Assembly (NCBI RefSeq): GCF_040581485.1
Contig: NC_090134.1
Coordinates: forward strand, 3,224,001 to 3,288,000
DNA: 64,000 bases
Direction of reading: 5' to 3'
Origin: Linepithema humile
Taxonomy: Eukaryota; Arthropoda; Insecta; Hymenoptera; Formicidae
The position numbers and the translations under genes are program-made. The first letter of the stretch is position 1; each line of letters opens with the position of its first letter. Below are positions 13,561-26,180 of the stretch, piece after piece. Under the pieces are notes generated by a model. That model was not told where the DNA came from. It saw only the letters and a list, made by a program, of their open reading frames with translations, and did not search any database.

Positions 13561-14020
13561 ACGTTGTTTATGACAGCTTCTTGCGATCAATCGATCCTGA
13601 CTCCTCGTCGTTTATTATTAAACGACGTTTCGCGAAGGAGATACTCGGGATCGATCGGCCGCCGCGCACGAGAGGTCGAAGAGAATTCTCCGGCGAATCC
13701 AGGATGGGTCGGAAATTGGCCAATCTTTGGCCGTGCAGACGGGCAAAATCTCTCTGTGGCAGCACTGAGATTGCCAGAGCGCGGTTTTTCTCCACGCTTA
13801 ACGGTCCGCGTACCACGATTGGCTGCTGCGACGAGCTTTTCGGCCGAGCACATTGACATGAACTCTCTTTCACGTTTTCTCTCTCGCGCTCTCTTTTTCT
13901 TGCCTACAATTCGGCCACGCAATCTCCAATGCGAATGGCAAATAGATTACCGTTGTTTGCGCATCGACCGGATATTCGACGATTTCGTGGCATTTTATCA
14001 AGAAATGAGTTCCTTAAATT
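13561..14020. other. CpG-rich segment with the longest mixed-composition open frame
   Basis: A plus-strand frame of 183 codons (13471-14022) runs through this GC-rich patch. Minus-strand frames of 101 and 111 codons and a plus frame of 91 codons share the same bases. The translation lacks a domain, a hydrophobic segment or a repeat. I consider it noncoding, with low certainty. Confidence 0.5.
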
Positions 14021-14283
14021 GATCAGAATTGTTCGAAAATTTCTATCTCAATTGTGGTGTATTACGCATATTTGAAACAGCACAATTTGAAATGCCAAAT
14101 TGATAATGTAGAAACAATACTTAATAAATTTCATGATGGATTTATTTGTACTTTTTATATTGGAAAATAAAGTAAAAAATTTCTTTTGTAAAGAAAAGAA
14201 AGAAGTGTAAAAAATAAAAGAAAGATAGGCTGCTAAAATGTTCTTTTGAGAAAATATAGTAATAATATTTTGTATATAAATTT

Positions 14284-14359
14284 ATTTATTCAAACCAACT
14301 ATTTAAAGTCAAATTGATAATAAATCAATAACAATAGATATATTGATATTTGAATAAAT
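14284..14359. repeat. Inverted repeat, 11-bp arms
   Basis: ATTTATTCAAA at 14284-14294 is matched by its reverse complement at 14349-14359. A second short pair (ATCAATA and TATTGAT) lies inside, so the segment could fold as a nested stem. A splice-donor-like ACG/GTAAGT lies just beyond it on the minus strand at 14371-14376. Confidence 0.7.
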
Positions 14360-15088
14360 GCATAATATTAACTTACCGTTTATTCATTGCTAGATTGCTA
14401 CAAAAGATGTATAATAATTCCTGCTTTCTGCATGTATCCATTTCTAAGATATGAAGATTATCAAAATGTCAGAGACGACACAAAAGATACTGGCGTTTAG
14501 TCACTTTTACATAAAAGTCGTCCACTTGGCACGAGAACGAGCTATTGGCGAGCACGCTGAAAAGCGAGCTGCTTCCTCTTCGTGGAAATTAAAGATCGAC
14601 AATGTTTCGCTGTGACACATCGCGGTGCCAGGCATATAGTCATACATGCATACACATTCCATAATCTGACCTAAATCTCAAACGAGTACGAGAAGAATCC
14701 GCTCATTCTGTCACAGATGTCGGTCTCATCTGCCAAATGAAGCGCGACGCGGGGCGCCAGTTAAGAGATCGCCGTCGCGATTCTCGCTTGGTTACTCGCG
14801 CAAATGATTTCGCCGTGCTCTACGCACGCACATAAACGACGACCGACAAATCAAAGCGTTGAGAATAATATAAAGAGACTCAGATAATTTCTGTTAGAAA
14901 ATGCTTTCTAAATATTTTTATATAGCAACAATTTTCTAAGACATTTAGCACATATTATTTTAATTATTAAACTTTACGTTTTTGTTCCTTATTCATAATT
15001 GCTTTCGTAACAATGCCAAGTTGAAGATATATCTCTCAGTAAATGCGCAATATATTTTCTTGTATTTGTAATCTTTATATAATCCCCC

Positions 15089-15104
15089 CTCTCTCTCTCT
15101 CTCT
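15089..15104 (+). repeat. (CT)8 microsatellite
   Basis: Eight perfect CT units preceded by a C run. Confidence 0.95.
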
Positions 15105-15200
15105 CCCAAGACAGAGTTTCTGAACTCGCTGTTTTTCCACATGAAACTTCTCACTTGCAATTGTTCACAGTTACTTCGCCATTAAAATCCTGTTACGCGC

Positions 15201-16500
15201 AGACTGCTTGCACAGGCGGCACGTAATTAAATATATTTTAGCCGGCCCTAATATTAACGGAATAAATCAACGGAATCCTGATAAGCACCCTTCGCGGCGG
15301 TAACGCGGGGGCAAAAACTTCAGTCAGTCATAAATCAATCCCGGCGCGATTTACTTTGCTGGCGGCGCGCCAGCCGAACGACGAACGGAATCCTGGGGCC
15401 AAACGATTTCTTCATCCTTCTTTCATATACCTGCCGACAGAATCTTTTATCCGGCACTTCGTCATAAGGCTCACTACCGGCAAATCCGGATAAGACGCAT
15501 CATCGACGGAATAATCGATTAGTATCGCGACAACCGGCGTCACGTTATAAGCCGAACGAAATATGGCGTTCGCCTAACGATGCAAATTTAATTTTAGAAT
15601 GACACTCGACATTGTTGATTTTTGCAAATAATACCTCGTGAATGGTACTCGATATAATTTCAGCGAGTTCAAATTTCGATGTTATATTTTTTACGTGATA
15701 TTAGTTGAAACGTCAATCGCGGCTATTCTTCGAAAAGTCATATGGTTTCAAACGTAACATATAAATGTAAAAAATAATTCGTGTATCGAATTTTCCACAT
15801 AGTATCAGACAAGTATCATTCAGAGTCAAACTTCACTTTCCAACTGAACGAATTGAAAGATAAAAAAAATACATCGACGTTATTTTTCTTTGATTTACAA
15901 AGCTTATCAAGTTTTATGAAGGGAAATGATTGATAAGTATTTTTTTACAAGCGCAGCAATAAAATAAAAACCGGCTGCGTTCCCCGGATCGCTATTTCTT
16001 CTCCGATCCTTTGGCCATACTGATTACACTAATTTTTACGACGCGTCTCGCGTTACTTCCGAAACGCTATCGCGAGCGAATATTCATCCCCCGGGCCATT
16101 ACGGCGTCTTTGCATTAACACCGCTGCTAATTACAGCTCGCGCGCGTGGCGTTATTAAAATTGCCGCAATTACCGCGGGCGTTTGTAAAAATGGCGCGTT
16201 CGCTGCCGGATAAAGCGTCATCCAAGACAGTATTTCAGGATTAACGCGAGACAGTCGCCGCGAGCAACAAAAGCGCGGTCGCGACGGAAGAGATATCGCG
16301 TTTAACACTCTTTCTCTCCGCCGCCCGACCACCGCGGTTCCCGAGAGACTCAATAAAAAAATATCACTCCGAGTTACTCGTCCCCCGCCGATATCGATCG
16401 GCCTCGGAATTAACCGCACATACATCGCGACAGGGAGGAAGAGAGGCAGAAAAAAAGAGAGAAAGAGAGAGAGAGCGAAGGGTCGTAACGCAGGAACGTC
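15201..16500. other. CpG-rich noncoding segments
   Basis: CpG-rich at about 15220-15560 and 15960-16480. A minus-strand frame of 108 codons (16099-16425) has no motif. Ends in a GA-rich run at 16436-16478. Confidence 0.55.
16436..16478 (+). repeat. GA-rich purine tract
   Basis: A nearly pure purine tract containing short AG and GAAA runs, interrupted by C residues. Confidence 0.85.
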
Positions 16501-17840
16501 GGTTTTATTTCGTTAGGCACTATGGATAGCCTACGAATTTTTCGCAAAAAGGCGTACCATACAAAAATATTGGCTAAGGAATTTAATGGAAAAATTGCAA
16601 AATTGAATCTAAAAAGAATTTAATTAAATATAATTGTTAAACATCGTCTAGTCAATTGCAAGGCAGTTCGAATATTTCTAATTCCAACGCGAATGTTTTA
16701 TCATAGCTGGCATCTTGACGACGTCCTCACAGCCAATAAACGTGAAAAAGGTAAGTTCTGCTTTAAGGGCGACGAGGAGTCGTCGCCTGCGGCACCGGGC
16801 CACTGAGAGCACGAGGTGGCTGCCCTTTGCTCGTGCCTCGAGAGCGCAACCGGGTCGAGGAGAAGGGAAAGAACACGAAGAAGGGGGAAACATATCGATA
16901 ACACTGTACAAGAGGGCCGCAGGTGAGAAGAATATAATAAACATTATTTTATTAAGGACGAAAAAATTCTCTTACTTTATATTTACTCTTAATGGAATTA
17001 CCACGATTGTCATAATTATATTTAATGTTAAAATGAAAAAAATACTTTGTGTCTTTTGTAAAATAAGCAGTAAATTAAAACATTTTAATATTAGTAGCGA
17101 TATTAAAATGTCAGAAATATGAAAATCTAAATTCTGATACAAATATTGTGACAATATCGTAGTTGACTAAAGTCAAACATGACATGTCCAAATTTAAATT
17201 TGTAATATGATGTATATCCAATATCGCTGCACGAAGATGAATGTTCGATAAAATATATAAATATATAGTTATGTAAAATTAATGAAAAAGAGATATCTAA
17301 TTCAAGATACGCTTCATAAATCTTCGATGAAAACACATAAAGTGGAAGACCGCTTTCATATTTTTTCTTCTTTATAATACAACTCGTTGTTTCCAGCAAT
17401 TGTTTTCGGAGTATTTACACATAAATATATTTGAAAAAATTTTGTGTGCCGAGAAAATTTATAACGTGCCATTAAGCGAATCGTCCATAATCTAACTCGC
17501 GGCAGCCACTCGTTTATTCAAAACGCTCGAGCGTAAACTTTTATAATGCGTCTACAAACATTCCATGCACATAAATCCGTCGCGCGCGCCTAAAGCTCCA
17601 CCTTCGCGCGTCTTTAATAAAAACTTACGGAAACATTTGAATATAAAAATACACAGCGTTTACTCGTTACGGAAATTGAGTAAATAGAATTACTTATGTG
17701 TGACGTGTACGTCGAGCGCGATGGAAAATGTCGCGTCGAAAGACTTTTGCATCTGGCAGTATTGTCAGTTTATGTTAACGCGGCAAATTGCCGGCTTTAT
17801 ACGATATAGAAATCGATGTCCGGCCGAGGAATTAATCTCG
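16501..17840. other. Mixed noncoding DNA with a splice-donor-like site
   Basis: AT-rich with a GC-richer patch at about 16710-16880. A strong donor-like sequence, AAAAAG/GTAAGT, lies at 16745-16756 (plus) and is preceded by a short open frame with ATG at 16693. No continuing exon could be identified, so it is noted only as weak. Confidence 0.45.
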
Positions 17841-17856
17841 TTTTCTTGGAAAAACG

Positions 17857-17905
17857 TGAGGAGAGAAAGAGAGAGCGAGAGGGAGAAAAAGAGGGAGGGC
17901 AAAGG

Positions 17906-17998
<93 letters not shown>
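17857..17998 (+). repeat. Purine tract with (AG)40 array
   Basis: A 140-base, almost pure purine tract. Its core, 17911-17990, is 40 perfect AG units; the left part is an interrupted GA/GGGA mix. Translations are arginine-glutamate (plus) or serine-leucine (minus) repeats and are not evidence of genes. In insects, GAGA-type arrays can bind GAGA factor. Confidence 0.97.
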
Positions 17999-17999
17999 C

Positions 18000-20090
18000 C
18001 ACGATAATAGGAATGACAGCCGACCCACTTTACTTCAATGGCCGCGCGCCACGCGTACTTAATATCGGCGATAAATAAGCATTACGTCGCCCGTGCTCTT
18101 TGCGGGAAAGCACAATCAGCGCGATGACCGGCCTTCGTTGACTTTAAAGTGCGTATCCTTCGAAATGATTGTCGCATGCCATGGTTACAGAGAACCTGCT
18201 CCTCGCATTATTTTTCATTACTTTTTTATCTAGCAAGATCAGCACAAAGCGCTGAGAAATCTGTATAATTACGATGGAAATTATGAATAATGAAATGAAA
18301 TGGGAAAATTTATGGATAATTTGACGATGAAAGATTGATAACAAGAACGATAAAAGGAGCTCTGTATGATAAACATCACATATTTTCTTATGAAAAAATT
18401 ATCGTGTCCTATAAAGTGAATTTTTTTATAAAAAATGTAAATATTTCTCGAAGTTCTATAAAATGTATATGAATAGAATATTATTTTAAAAAACTGTTAC
18501 TTATGTATGTTTTCATTGTAATATCCACATTATTGTAAAACTCCATTTTATTTCTTGGTGTAGCAAATTGGATTGATGAAGCAAAATTAGAAACATCAAG
18601 ATATCAAACTGTCATGTTTTATCTAAAAAATAAGAATTTAAAACTGCTTGAAATCAAGTTCTTTTTAGTACCGAAATACTGCTGTAAAATAACATGAGTA
18701 TCACAAATATTGAATTTCTGCAAGTATTCTGCAAAAAAATCATAAATGCTTAAAGTGCTTAACGCACAATGTTTATTCCTGATTATTTTACAATACCATA
18801 CGGAGACAATGTTGCGAAAGAAAGTTATTTTGCGATATTAAATAGTATGTGTATGTGTGACAATATCTGCTCGATAGATTTCGCGTCGTGTTGGATCGAT
18901 CTTGAAGTCGGCACGGATTTCCTTTCACAAAGCGCAGTTCCGAATAATGTATACCGCTTATCTCGCCCGCGTAATAATACGATTTTTCTTTATCGCGCGA
19001 CATATTATCCGTTACGCGATACACCGCGATAAACGGCCATCTCTTGCTACATAAATTGCTACTCGATTACTGCTTCCATAACGTAACTCTTCTACATCAA
19101 GCATGTTTTACCACCAGCAAAGGCTAACTGTTTGCAATGCGAAAGCCATCTGTGAAAGTACATCAGTGTACTTAAAGTATAGACTTTTAAGAGTTTATAA
19201 TAAAGATATATTTTAGTAATATTTTTACTTAATGTAAACAATATTAATAGACAATATATTTTAAATGAATCTGTGTGTAGAGAATGCATAATCTTTGACA
19301 ATGTTCATTTTTTATGCATATTTTCTAAATAAAGAATTTGAACTTTTATATAACGGTGAAAAAAACAAAATTAAGAAACTATGGTTAGTTACTTTTTATG
19401 AATGGATCATTATATCATTACATAAATTATCATTTATCTACAATAATGATACATATCCTGCAAATGAAGTGTGAGGTGTAAAATGAATTTATATTCATAT
19501 AAAGATTTTTTCAGAGTTTTATCTGTGCATGATAAAGTCATCTGTATAAATAATTACGTAATTTCAACGAGGGATTAACAACGTTGATAATAAGAAGTGT
19601 TTAAAAAATATGGCGCATAAAGAATGCGGCGCAAGTGGCGGAAGCATATCAAATATTCCAGTTTAATACAGTCTAATCGCATTCATCGTCGCATGACGTG
19701 CCGCTTCGTCGTAAGTTTATATTTTCTGTCATGCTGCGAGGTAATTTCAACTGTGTCGCTCGTTTTCCTATGTATTTCGCGAAATGTAGAGAAAAGTGGC
19801 GACTGATCTACCGATAAAAAGCGATCGTCTAACGGAAGTTGTTTTGTGCTGATTTATAGTTTTGCTTTTTTCAAAACATTCGATCTGTATTTTACACGCA
19901 TCTCAATGCTTTGAAATTTTCTCTTCTCTTTGTTATTAAGTATTTTTATAATTATTATTATAACTTTTATACTTTTCTTCTTCGTTTTATTATTATTGCG
20001 CTAATTAATATCGTAAAATTATTTGAACAAAATAGCATAGAAAATGCTCTTACAATTGTCATTGAAAATATACATCATAGGGCTTTTAAT
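18000..20090. other. AT-rich noncoding DNA
   Basis: A short CpG-rich shoulder to about 18140, then AT-rich sequence. Frames of 60-87 codons have no motif. No repeats of note. Confidence 0.65.
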
Positions 20091-21400
20091 GTTGAGCAAG
20101 GCGTCGGAAAAAGGCGAGTCGCCCTTTGTCGAAGGGCACCGCACTTTCGCAACTTTAGATCTACTTTAGATTGTCAGCAACGAGATTCCCGACTAGTAAC
20201 TATTCAATTCTTCTGGTGAACGGTCGACTCTTTCGGAGTCACTCGTACCTTTATTTCGCGCGCGATTAAGGACACTCCGCCAACTTTTAACAATCATCCA
20301 GACTTGCTTCTTCTTCAGGTTTTAAGTACTCAGACAAACGTCAGACGAGCACTTCCGGAAGTGCACCTCATCGAAGATCCGACTTTGCTCGTAAGGTCTT
20401 TCAGGAATGACGGAAAAGCATGCAAGACAGTTAGATCCAGAACGAGACAAACTATTTTGTAATCCGCTCCATACTTTTTTTTCTTCCTTTTGTGACAAAA
20501 GATAGAATATGTAAGCAAATATGAAACATCTAAAAGAAGTATAATGGAAGCTAACGAAGTACACAAGATCAAAAGTCAAAAGAAGCCTGTAAAAATTTCT
20601 TGAAAGTAGGAGAAAGAGTCTCAATTAAAAGTTAGGAAAATAATATATTTATCTATTTAAGACACCTTTTAAAGAATATTTTTTATGATTTCAATAATAT
20701 TGATTATAATCAAATATGTAGAATTGAATTCGAAGACAATTTCTCAAGTCCTAAAACTTCAGTCAAGTACAAAATATATTTATCTCCCGTTTTAATTGTA
20801 CTCTACAACTTATCTAAAGCTCATTAAAATAGAAGGAAAGTTCTCGTTTGCTTCTGTTAAAATAACTAGTCCATTTGAATTTCAATGAAGAATAAGAATA
20901 ATTTCGTTATTTACTCGAAGTGCCGCAGTTTAAAACCGCTTCTACAAAAAAGCTTTTTATCTTCTTACGCTTATAATTAAAAGCGATTCTCGGCACATTT
21001 TGTATAAAATATAATTACAAATTATTTACAAAAAAGGTGTCATTCATATCTGATCTGAATTAATTGCTCAGATGTGGTCCTGCTTGCGCACGATAGAGAT
21101 AGAAAAAGAATTAAAGAGATCGCCGCAATACTATAGCGTTCGGCGAAACTTTAGCAATCTCACCGGATGTTCCGCGAAGTGGACATGCGGTGGACGACCC
21201 TGATGATCTGATTATCAACGATGATGGAATTGGCGAACGCACCCATGGGTACCACCCACAACCGGTGCAGACGGCTTCACTATTTTCAACAGTCGACTGA
21301 CCGTTGCGAGTCCTGGAATTTTATCGTCTTTTTCTCTGATTCGTATTCTAACACACATTCTATTCCATCGCGTTATATAAATTGCTCTTCATAATTTTCC
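20091..21400. other. Mixed noncoding DNA holding a candidate exon
   Basis: GC-balanced at 20090-20460, where a plus-strand frame is open from 20220 to 20459, then AT-rich to about 21100 and GC-balanced at 21120-21330. The candidate exon is listed separately. Confidence 0.5.
20319..20390 (+). other. Candidate coding exon fragment, family unknown
   Basis: A good acceptor-like sequence (pyrimidine-rich, ending TTCTTCTTCAG) ends at 20318, with a TTAAC branch-point-like word about 30 bases upstream. A donor-like TC/GTAAGG follows at 20391. The 72 bases between are 24 whole codons in an open frame (begins VLSTQTNVRR, ends EDPTLL), and that frame stays open from 20220 to 20459. I recognise no family. 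Either this is one exon of an unseen gene, a decayed coding remnant, or a coincidence; GTAAGG-like donors are expected by chance about this often. Confidence 0.2.
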
Positions 21401-21439
21401 ATGTTTTTATTATATTTTTTTCAAAATATATATATTAAA

Positions 21440-21442
<3 letters not shown>

Positions 21443-21487
<45 letters not shown>
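21443..21487 (+). repeat. (TA)22 microsatellite
   Basis: A perfect TA array of 45 bases. Its translation as alternating Tyr-Ile is not a gene. Confidence 0.97.
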
Positions 21488-21490
<3 letters not shown>

Positions 21491-23050
21491 CATAAACGAT
21501 GTGCTTTAATCTATGGAATATTGCCTATAAGCCATCGCTTACACATTAATAAATTATTATTCGTTTCTTATTATACTTCTGCAATGTGCGGAAGCGACGG
21601 CGATGTATCTTGCGCAAGAGAGCCGCGATAGTCGATCGATCGTGCCGGGGTCGTACCGGACGCAATTTAGCGAATACCCGATGCAAGAGACTGTGCGTGT
21701 AACGCGTACGGGCGATGGGTCCGGGGTCCATAAAATGCGATGGACCCCACCCGATGCGCAGGCTCGATCGAGCGTGTCGCGGGCATTATTGCGATCGTCG
21801 TGGCGCGTCGGACACGATGCCTGCAGATTTTCCTTCTCTCAGAGCCCGGTGTGCTCTGTGCTGCTCTTTCGGGCGATCACACTTGTCTTGTCAGTATGAA
21901 TTCACACGGCAAATACGCTATGGCGAGCCAATAAATTCGTGCTTCCTTCGTAGAATCAACAAGAATTGAGTTTATTTCTAATCAAGGATCACTTTTCAGA
22001 CGCTTTAAATAATACCGCAAGAGATTTTGTAGTAAAATTTATGACAAAAGGATAATTAAGAATTGTTTTCAATTGTTGGAACCATCGTAAGATTATGTTA
22101 AAAAAAGCAAAAAAATCTGACGTAGACATGCAAATCTTATTTGAAGATCATTATGTCTAATATATGTATTAATCATAATGTAATACACGCAACCTGTCAT
22201 AATTATCAGATATGTCATTCTTAATGCCGCGAGTAAAAAGTTAACGCCATAAAAATTACAAGAGTTCGGGTCATTTGTCGCGTAAATGGCTATATTAAAA
22301 AGTTTGCATATTTCTTATATCAACGATATATTTTTAACTTCTTGCCGTGATGATTATAAGGAACTTGCCATGATGATTATAAGGAACTTTTACTTCCGAT
22401 AAGATTATCATATGATTCTCCTGTTATGATAATTCCTTTAAATACGTCATTATTATATGTATAATAAAATTTGGGTGTAAAATTACACACCAATCATTAT
22501 TTTATATAAACTTAAATAGTGCAATCATCATATCATCATTAAGAATAAATAAACATAAATATATTGGACTTTCTTAATTAAAACCTTAGAGGAATCTTGA
22601 ATCAATTTATCTTTGACGAAATTTGATACAAGATGTAGTTACAAAGTTTAACATCGGCACTTTTAAGCCGTTAAGTTTAACCGTATAAATGAATAACGAT
22701 GTTCTTCTTCTTGATTAGTTAATTAAGTAGACTTTAGTAGACTTTTAATGCATAGCATAATTAACGAGACGTTTAACGTCTAATCAAATATTTGGCAAGG
22801 AAGAACCGATTTCGCTTAAGAAAATTAGAATTGAGAAAAATATGCGATTTTCAAAATATATATATATATAGCCTTGCTATACATCTTTTAATTAATTATA
22901 CACTGCAAGAAATATACGCATTCTGGCAGAAATTTCTTTCTTTATTTAAAAAAAAAGTGCATATCTCACGCATGCATAAGTTAAATCAAGAGCAGCGTCA
23001 TCACATTATAATTTCAATGGCATAAAATGCGCCGCTCGCATATTATCGTC
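21488..23050. other. CpG-rich patch, then AT-rich noncoding DNA
   Basis: CpG-rich at about 21590-21950 with overlapping frames on both strands, then AT-rich. Contains an exact-type 23-bp tandem duplication (22341-22386) and a short (TA)7 run (22857-22870). Confidence 0.6.
22341..22386 (+). repeat. Tandem duplication, 23-bp unit x2
   Basis: Two adjacent copies (22341-22363, 22364-22386) differ at one base (GCCGTG versus GCCATG) and share TGATGATTATAAGGAA. A recent slippage or unequal-exchange event is likely. Confidence 0.95.
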
Positions 23051-24440
23051 TCTTATAGATATATATATGTATGCATAACGAACACACGCAATGCGCAAAA
23101 CACATAGTCTTCTACACCGTGGCACGTGACCGATCCTTCAATCTGGTTCCGCTTTTAACCTTCTTTTCATTAAATCCTCTCGTTATACGCCCTCCGGCCG
23201 CGCGCGCAAACATCGATGCATATAAAAGCGAGCACATCGGCGGTTATAACCACATTTAATTAAAAGTGCTCGTTACCGCCGCGTAGCCGTGAATCCGTCG
23301 CCGGTTAACGCGACGACGAGTAGCCGCTCGCTCGTAAAAGTTCAGCCCGCCATATCGCGATTTTCGCAGTGAAATTATGCAGTCGTCGGCGGTGCAGTCA
23401 ACGCCTACCCGCACGTTCTCTCTCGCCGATAAAAATTACGAACAAACGATGAGCGCGCGCGCTCACAGGCGCGAGGGCGATTCATCGGATGCGAATATAA
23501 TTACCGCGAAGCGGTTGCTGATTGAAATCAGCCGGTCCCGGTAATTCACTCGCACCGGACGCCCCGTTGCAGATTTTTCACCTCGCTCCCCGAGCGACAC
23601 GCGAAACAAATATTTGTGGCTCCAGCGGCGGAAAATTTGCGAAAAAGCGCATCTGTTCGCGTATCCGGGCATGTGTACCGTGTCATTCTCCTCGATATTT
23701 ATTCGTATTATAAACGCATTACGTATCCGGGACATGATAATCAACCAGGTTGAACTTAACAATAAATGGATTGTTAATTATTTAATAATTAGTAAATGGT
23801 AGATTTCTTTTTGTGTAATATTCAAGATAATGGATAAACGATAACTCCGAATTATCTCCCGCATTATTCCATTTTAACGATACAAAAATTTTTGCATATG
23901 AATATTAACCATTAAGTAAAATTGAATGGATATTTGCATAAATCAAGTCTGCTGTTTAATTATGAGCGCCATTTCGTCGGTCAGCTTCGCGGCGCGGATT
24001 TCGCGTAAAATCGCAACGGCGATTGAAATGCCCAGGCACGTCCAAAGGACTTTTTTAATGCAGCACGAGCAAAAGCTTTACCGAAATCTCGCGTACTTGG
24101 GCGATCCCAAGTCGCGGAGATCCGAGCGGTATAGCCGGCCGAAAGTACGTTGGTACGCTTTAACGGCGAACGCCATTATTTATCCATTCTCCGGTCACGG
24201 GGAATCCCGCGGGATATCCGACATACGCGCTTTAATCGCAGCAGTACCATACTGCCTGCAGCCCGTATAGTATATGTTTGTACGCTACGGAGCGAAAGAT
24301 TCGACCTTTGAGCGGCGCGGAACAAAGCGCGAAGCTCTCGCCATAGAAATAGAATCCTAATAGAAATAGATTGTTGCCCATATTTGCATTGCGCGTTCGC
24401 CAGTAGTAATCTACGCTCTGTCATATATTATAACGCACTA
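23051..24440. other. CpG-rich noncoding DNA with TATA-like motif
   Basis: CpG-rich at about 23100-23720 and 23950-24440, with frames up to 114 codons on the plus strand and 99 on the minus strand. No domain is recognised. A TATAAAAG word lies at 23221-23228. Confidence 0.5.
23221..23228 (+). promoter_or_regulatory. TATA-box-like motif, unproven
   Basis: TATAAAAG is the canonical insect TATA word and is flanked here by GC-rich sequence (CGATGCA before, CGAGC after). There is no good initiator (TCAGT-like) at +25 to +35; the best is an ACCACATT near 23250. No gene follows clearly. Chance occurrence is quite possible. Confidence 0.15.
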
Positions 24441-26180
24441 TAGCAGAAACATAAATATAGCAGCAATTTTTTTTCTATTTTAGTTGTTTTACCTACGATA
24501 GGATATAAAAATCAAATAATCGTATTTCAATTGTGTTTAAGCGCGTGCCGGAATATAAAGTAAAATCTAAATAAAATAACGCAAGTCGAGAGAACAGAAT
24601 TAGACTAGTTTTAACTAGTTTCCCCGCGAAACGACGACTTTAGATTGCACACGCTGATATCTGCCGCATCTCTTTTGTAACCTTTTATAGGATTCCGCAT
24701 TGAATATCGCGAAATTCAATTTCCGCGTATCTCGGAAATAAAACTGGCAAAGAAGCAGCTATTCAGCGAGACCTTCCACTCTCGCGTTATACCGCGTTCC
24801 TTTCGCGTTATCCTGTCGCGAACATTGTGTAAAGCGTGTGACTCCAGCCGCGCTCTCGACCTAGCCGATGTCCGGAATGACGCCAGAGCGCCAAAGGAGC
24901 CGGTGACGTTAAACGATCCGTGTATAGGCGGGAAGGACAGTGTCGCCTTCTCCGGGAATCCGGCGTACACCGCGTCGATCGCCAGAAGAGCACGACGACA
25001 CGGATATCTCTTATCTCGCGTCGCAGGCGCGTATGAATCAGCAGGCCAGGTCGCGTCTGGCCTAATAGAGACAATGGGCAGTGTTGTAGGAGCACAATCG
25101 GCGGGTCCCGATGACGTATGACGTGCGTAATCTAACACCGGATGGCAAACGTATCGTGAAGTCACAACAATCGGTCACGAGAGGGAGAGTGGCGACCGAC
25201 GAAAGGAGAGCGAGTCTTCGCGACGTGGGTGATCGGTCGCGATCGAGGAGCCGCATTGTCAGTGTCGCAGTGACGCGATCATCTGGCACCTCGAATGATG
25301 AAGTCACCACCGTCGTGGCGCCGCGCCTACCTTCGTCTTGAAAATTCCACGGTGACTTGAACGCGCGACTTTTCTTTCTCATCGCGCTCAGCGCGATGCT
25401 CGCAAATCGACTGGCACTTACGTCGTGTGTGAACGAATTTCAAATATCAAGCTTGAAAAAAAATCGATGATAACGGAAAACAACAATGTGTTTGCGCGAG
25501 ATCGAAAATAATATTAATCTAAAGCGGGAACAGCAATTCTCGAATGTCAGTGTATGAGAAGGTATTATTCCGTATTTACTGTAAGCTAAAAATTATTTTA
25601 TCACTAACGCGCATTGTGCGTGCCTTTCACTCATTTCTCGTATTCACGTTTCTGCATATGAAAAATATTTCGAAACACATACATAGCATTTCGTAAAAAA
25701 CAACATTACGATATTGACAAAAGAGATGCCAGATATCTCGGGCAGAGCGTCGGACGGATAACACAGGAATGACGGATAACTCGTCTATAAATACGAAGGA
25801 GTAAAGGCACGTCCCGTTGAAATGGAGAACCACTCGGCGCTATCGAGAAATTGTGAACGCCTCAGCGGAATGTTGGCGATAACGCCGGCGATGAATGAAT
25901 TATCGAAGACTGATATCTTATCTCGCTGAAGTCGCGAAGACAGGTAACCGGAAGGTGACGGTTCACGACTATCGGCAATCTTATCGGGCGTTTTGCAGTT
26001 CGTCGCCGCTCTCGTCAGGGTCAGAATCGACATACCAATATCGGCAGCTGTAAGGCTCTCGACCGGGAGAGTCCCGAATCAGTTTTCGGCGTGCGACAGT
26101 GTGCGCAGCTGAAGCCCATTAACACGTCGTGTCGCCAAAATTGCTGGTAGTCCAATTTCACAGAGTTCACTTCGCGGTGT
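24441..26180. other. CpG-rich noncoding block
   Basis: Mostly CpG-rich from 24640 to 25440 and 25780 to 26180. Frames of 68-149 codons cover both strands; 24716-25165 (minus) and 24825-25121 (plus) share bases. A minus-strand donor-like CGAC/GTAAGTG lies near 25417-25426. No frame has recognisable features. Confidence 0.5.

Larger units (their letters stand above)
14021..15200. other. AT-rich noncoding DNA with hairpin
   Basis: AT-rich except a CpG-richer patch at about 14500-14860. Contains an imperfect hairpin (14284-14359) and a (CT)8 array at 15089-15104. Confidence 0.6.

Noticed and set aside
13471..14022. 183-codon plus frame
   Set aside because: No domain or hydrophobic pattern, and three other long frames share the bases; explained by local GC richness.
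17700..18062. 120-codon Arg-Glu frame and 87-codon Ser-Leu frame
   Set aside because: Translations of the (AG)40 array.
24716..25382. Frames of 76-149 codons on both strands
   Set aside because: Same overlap pattern in a CpG-rich patch; no recognisable homology.
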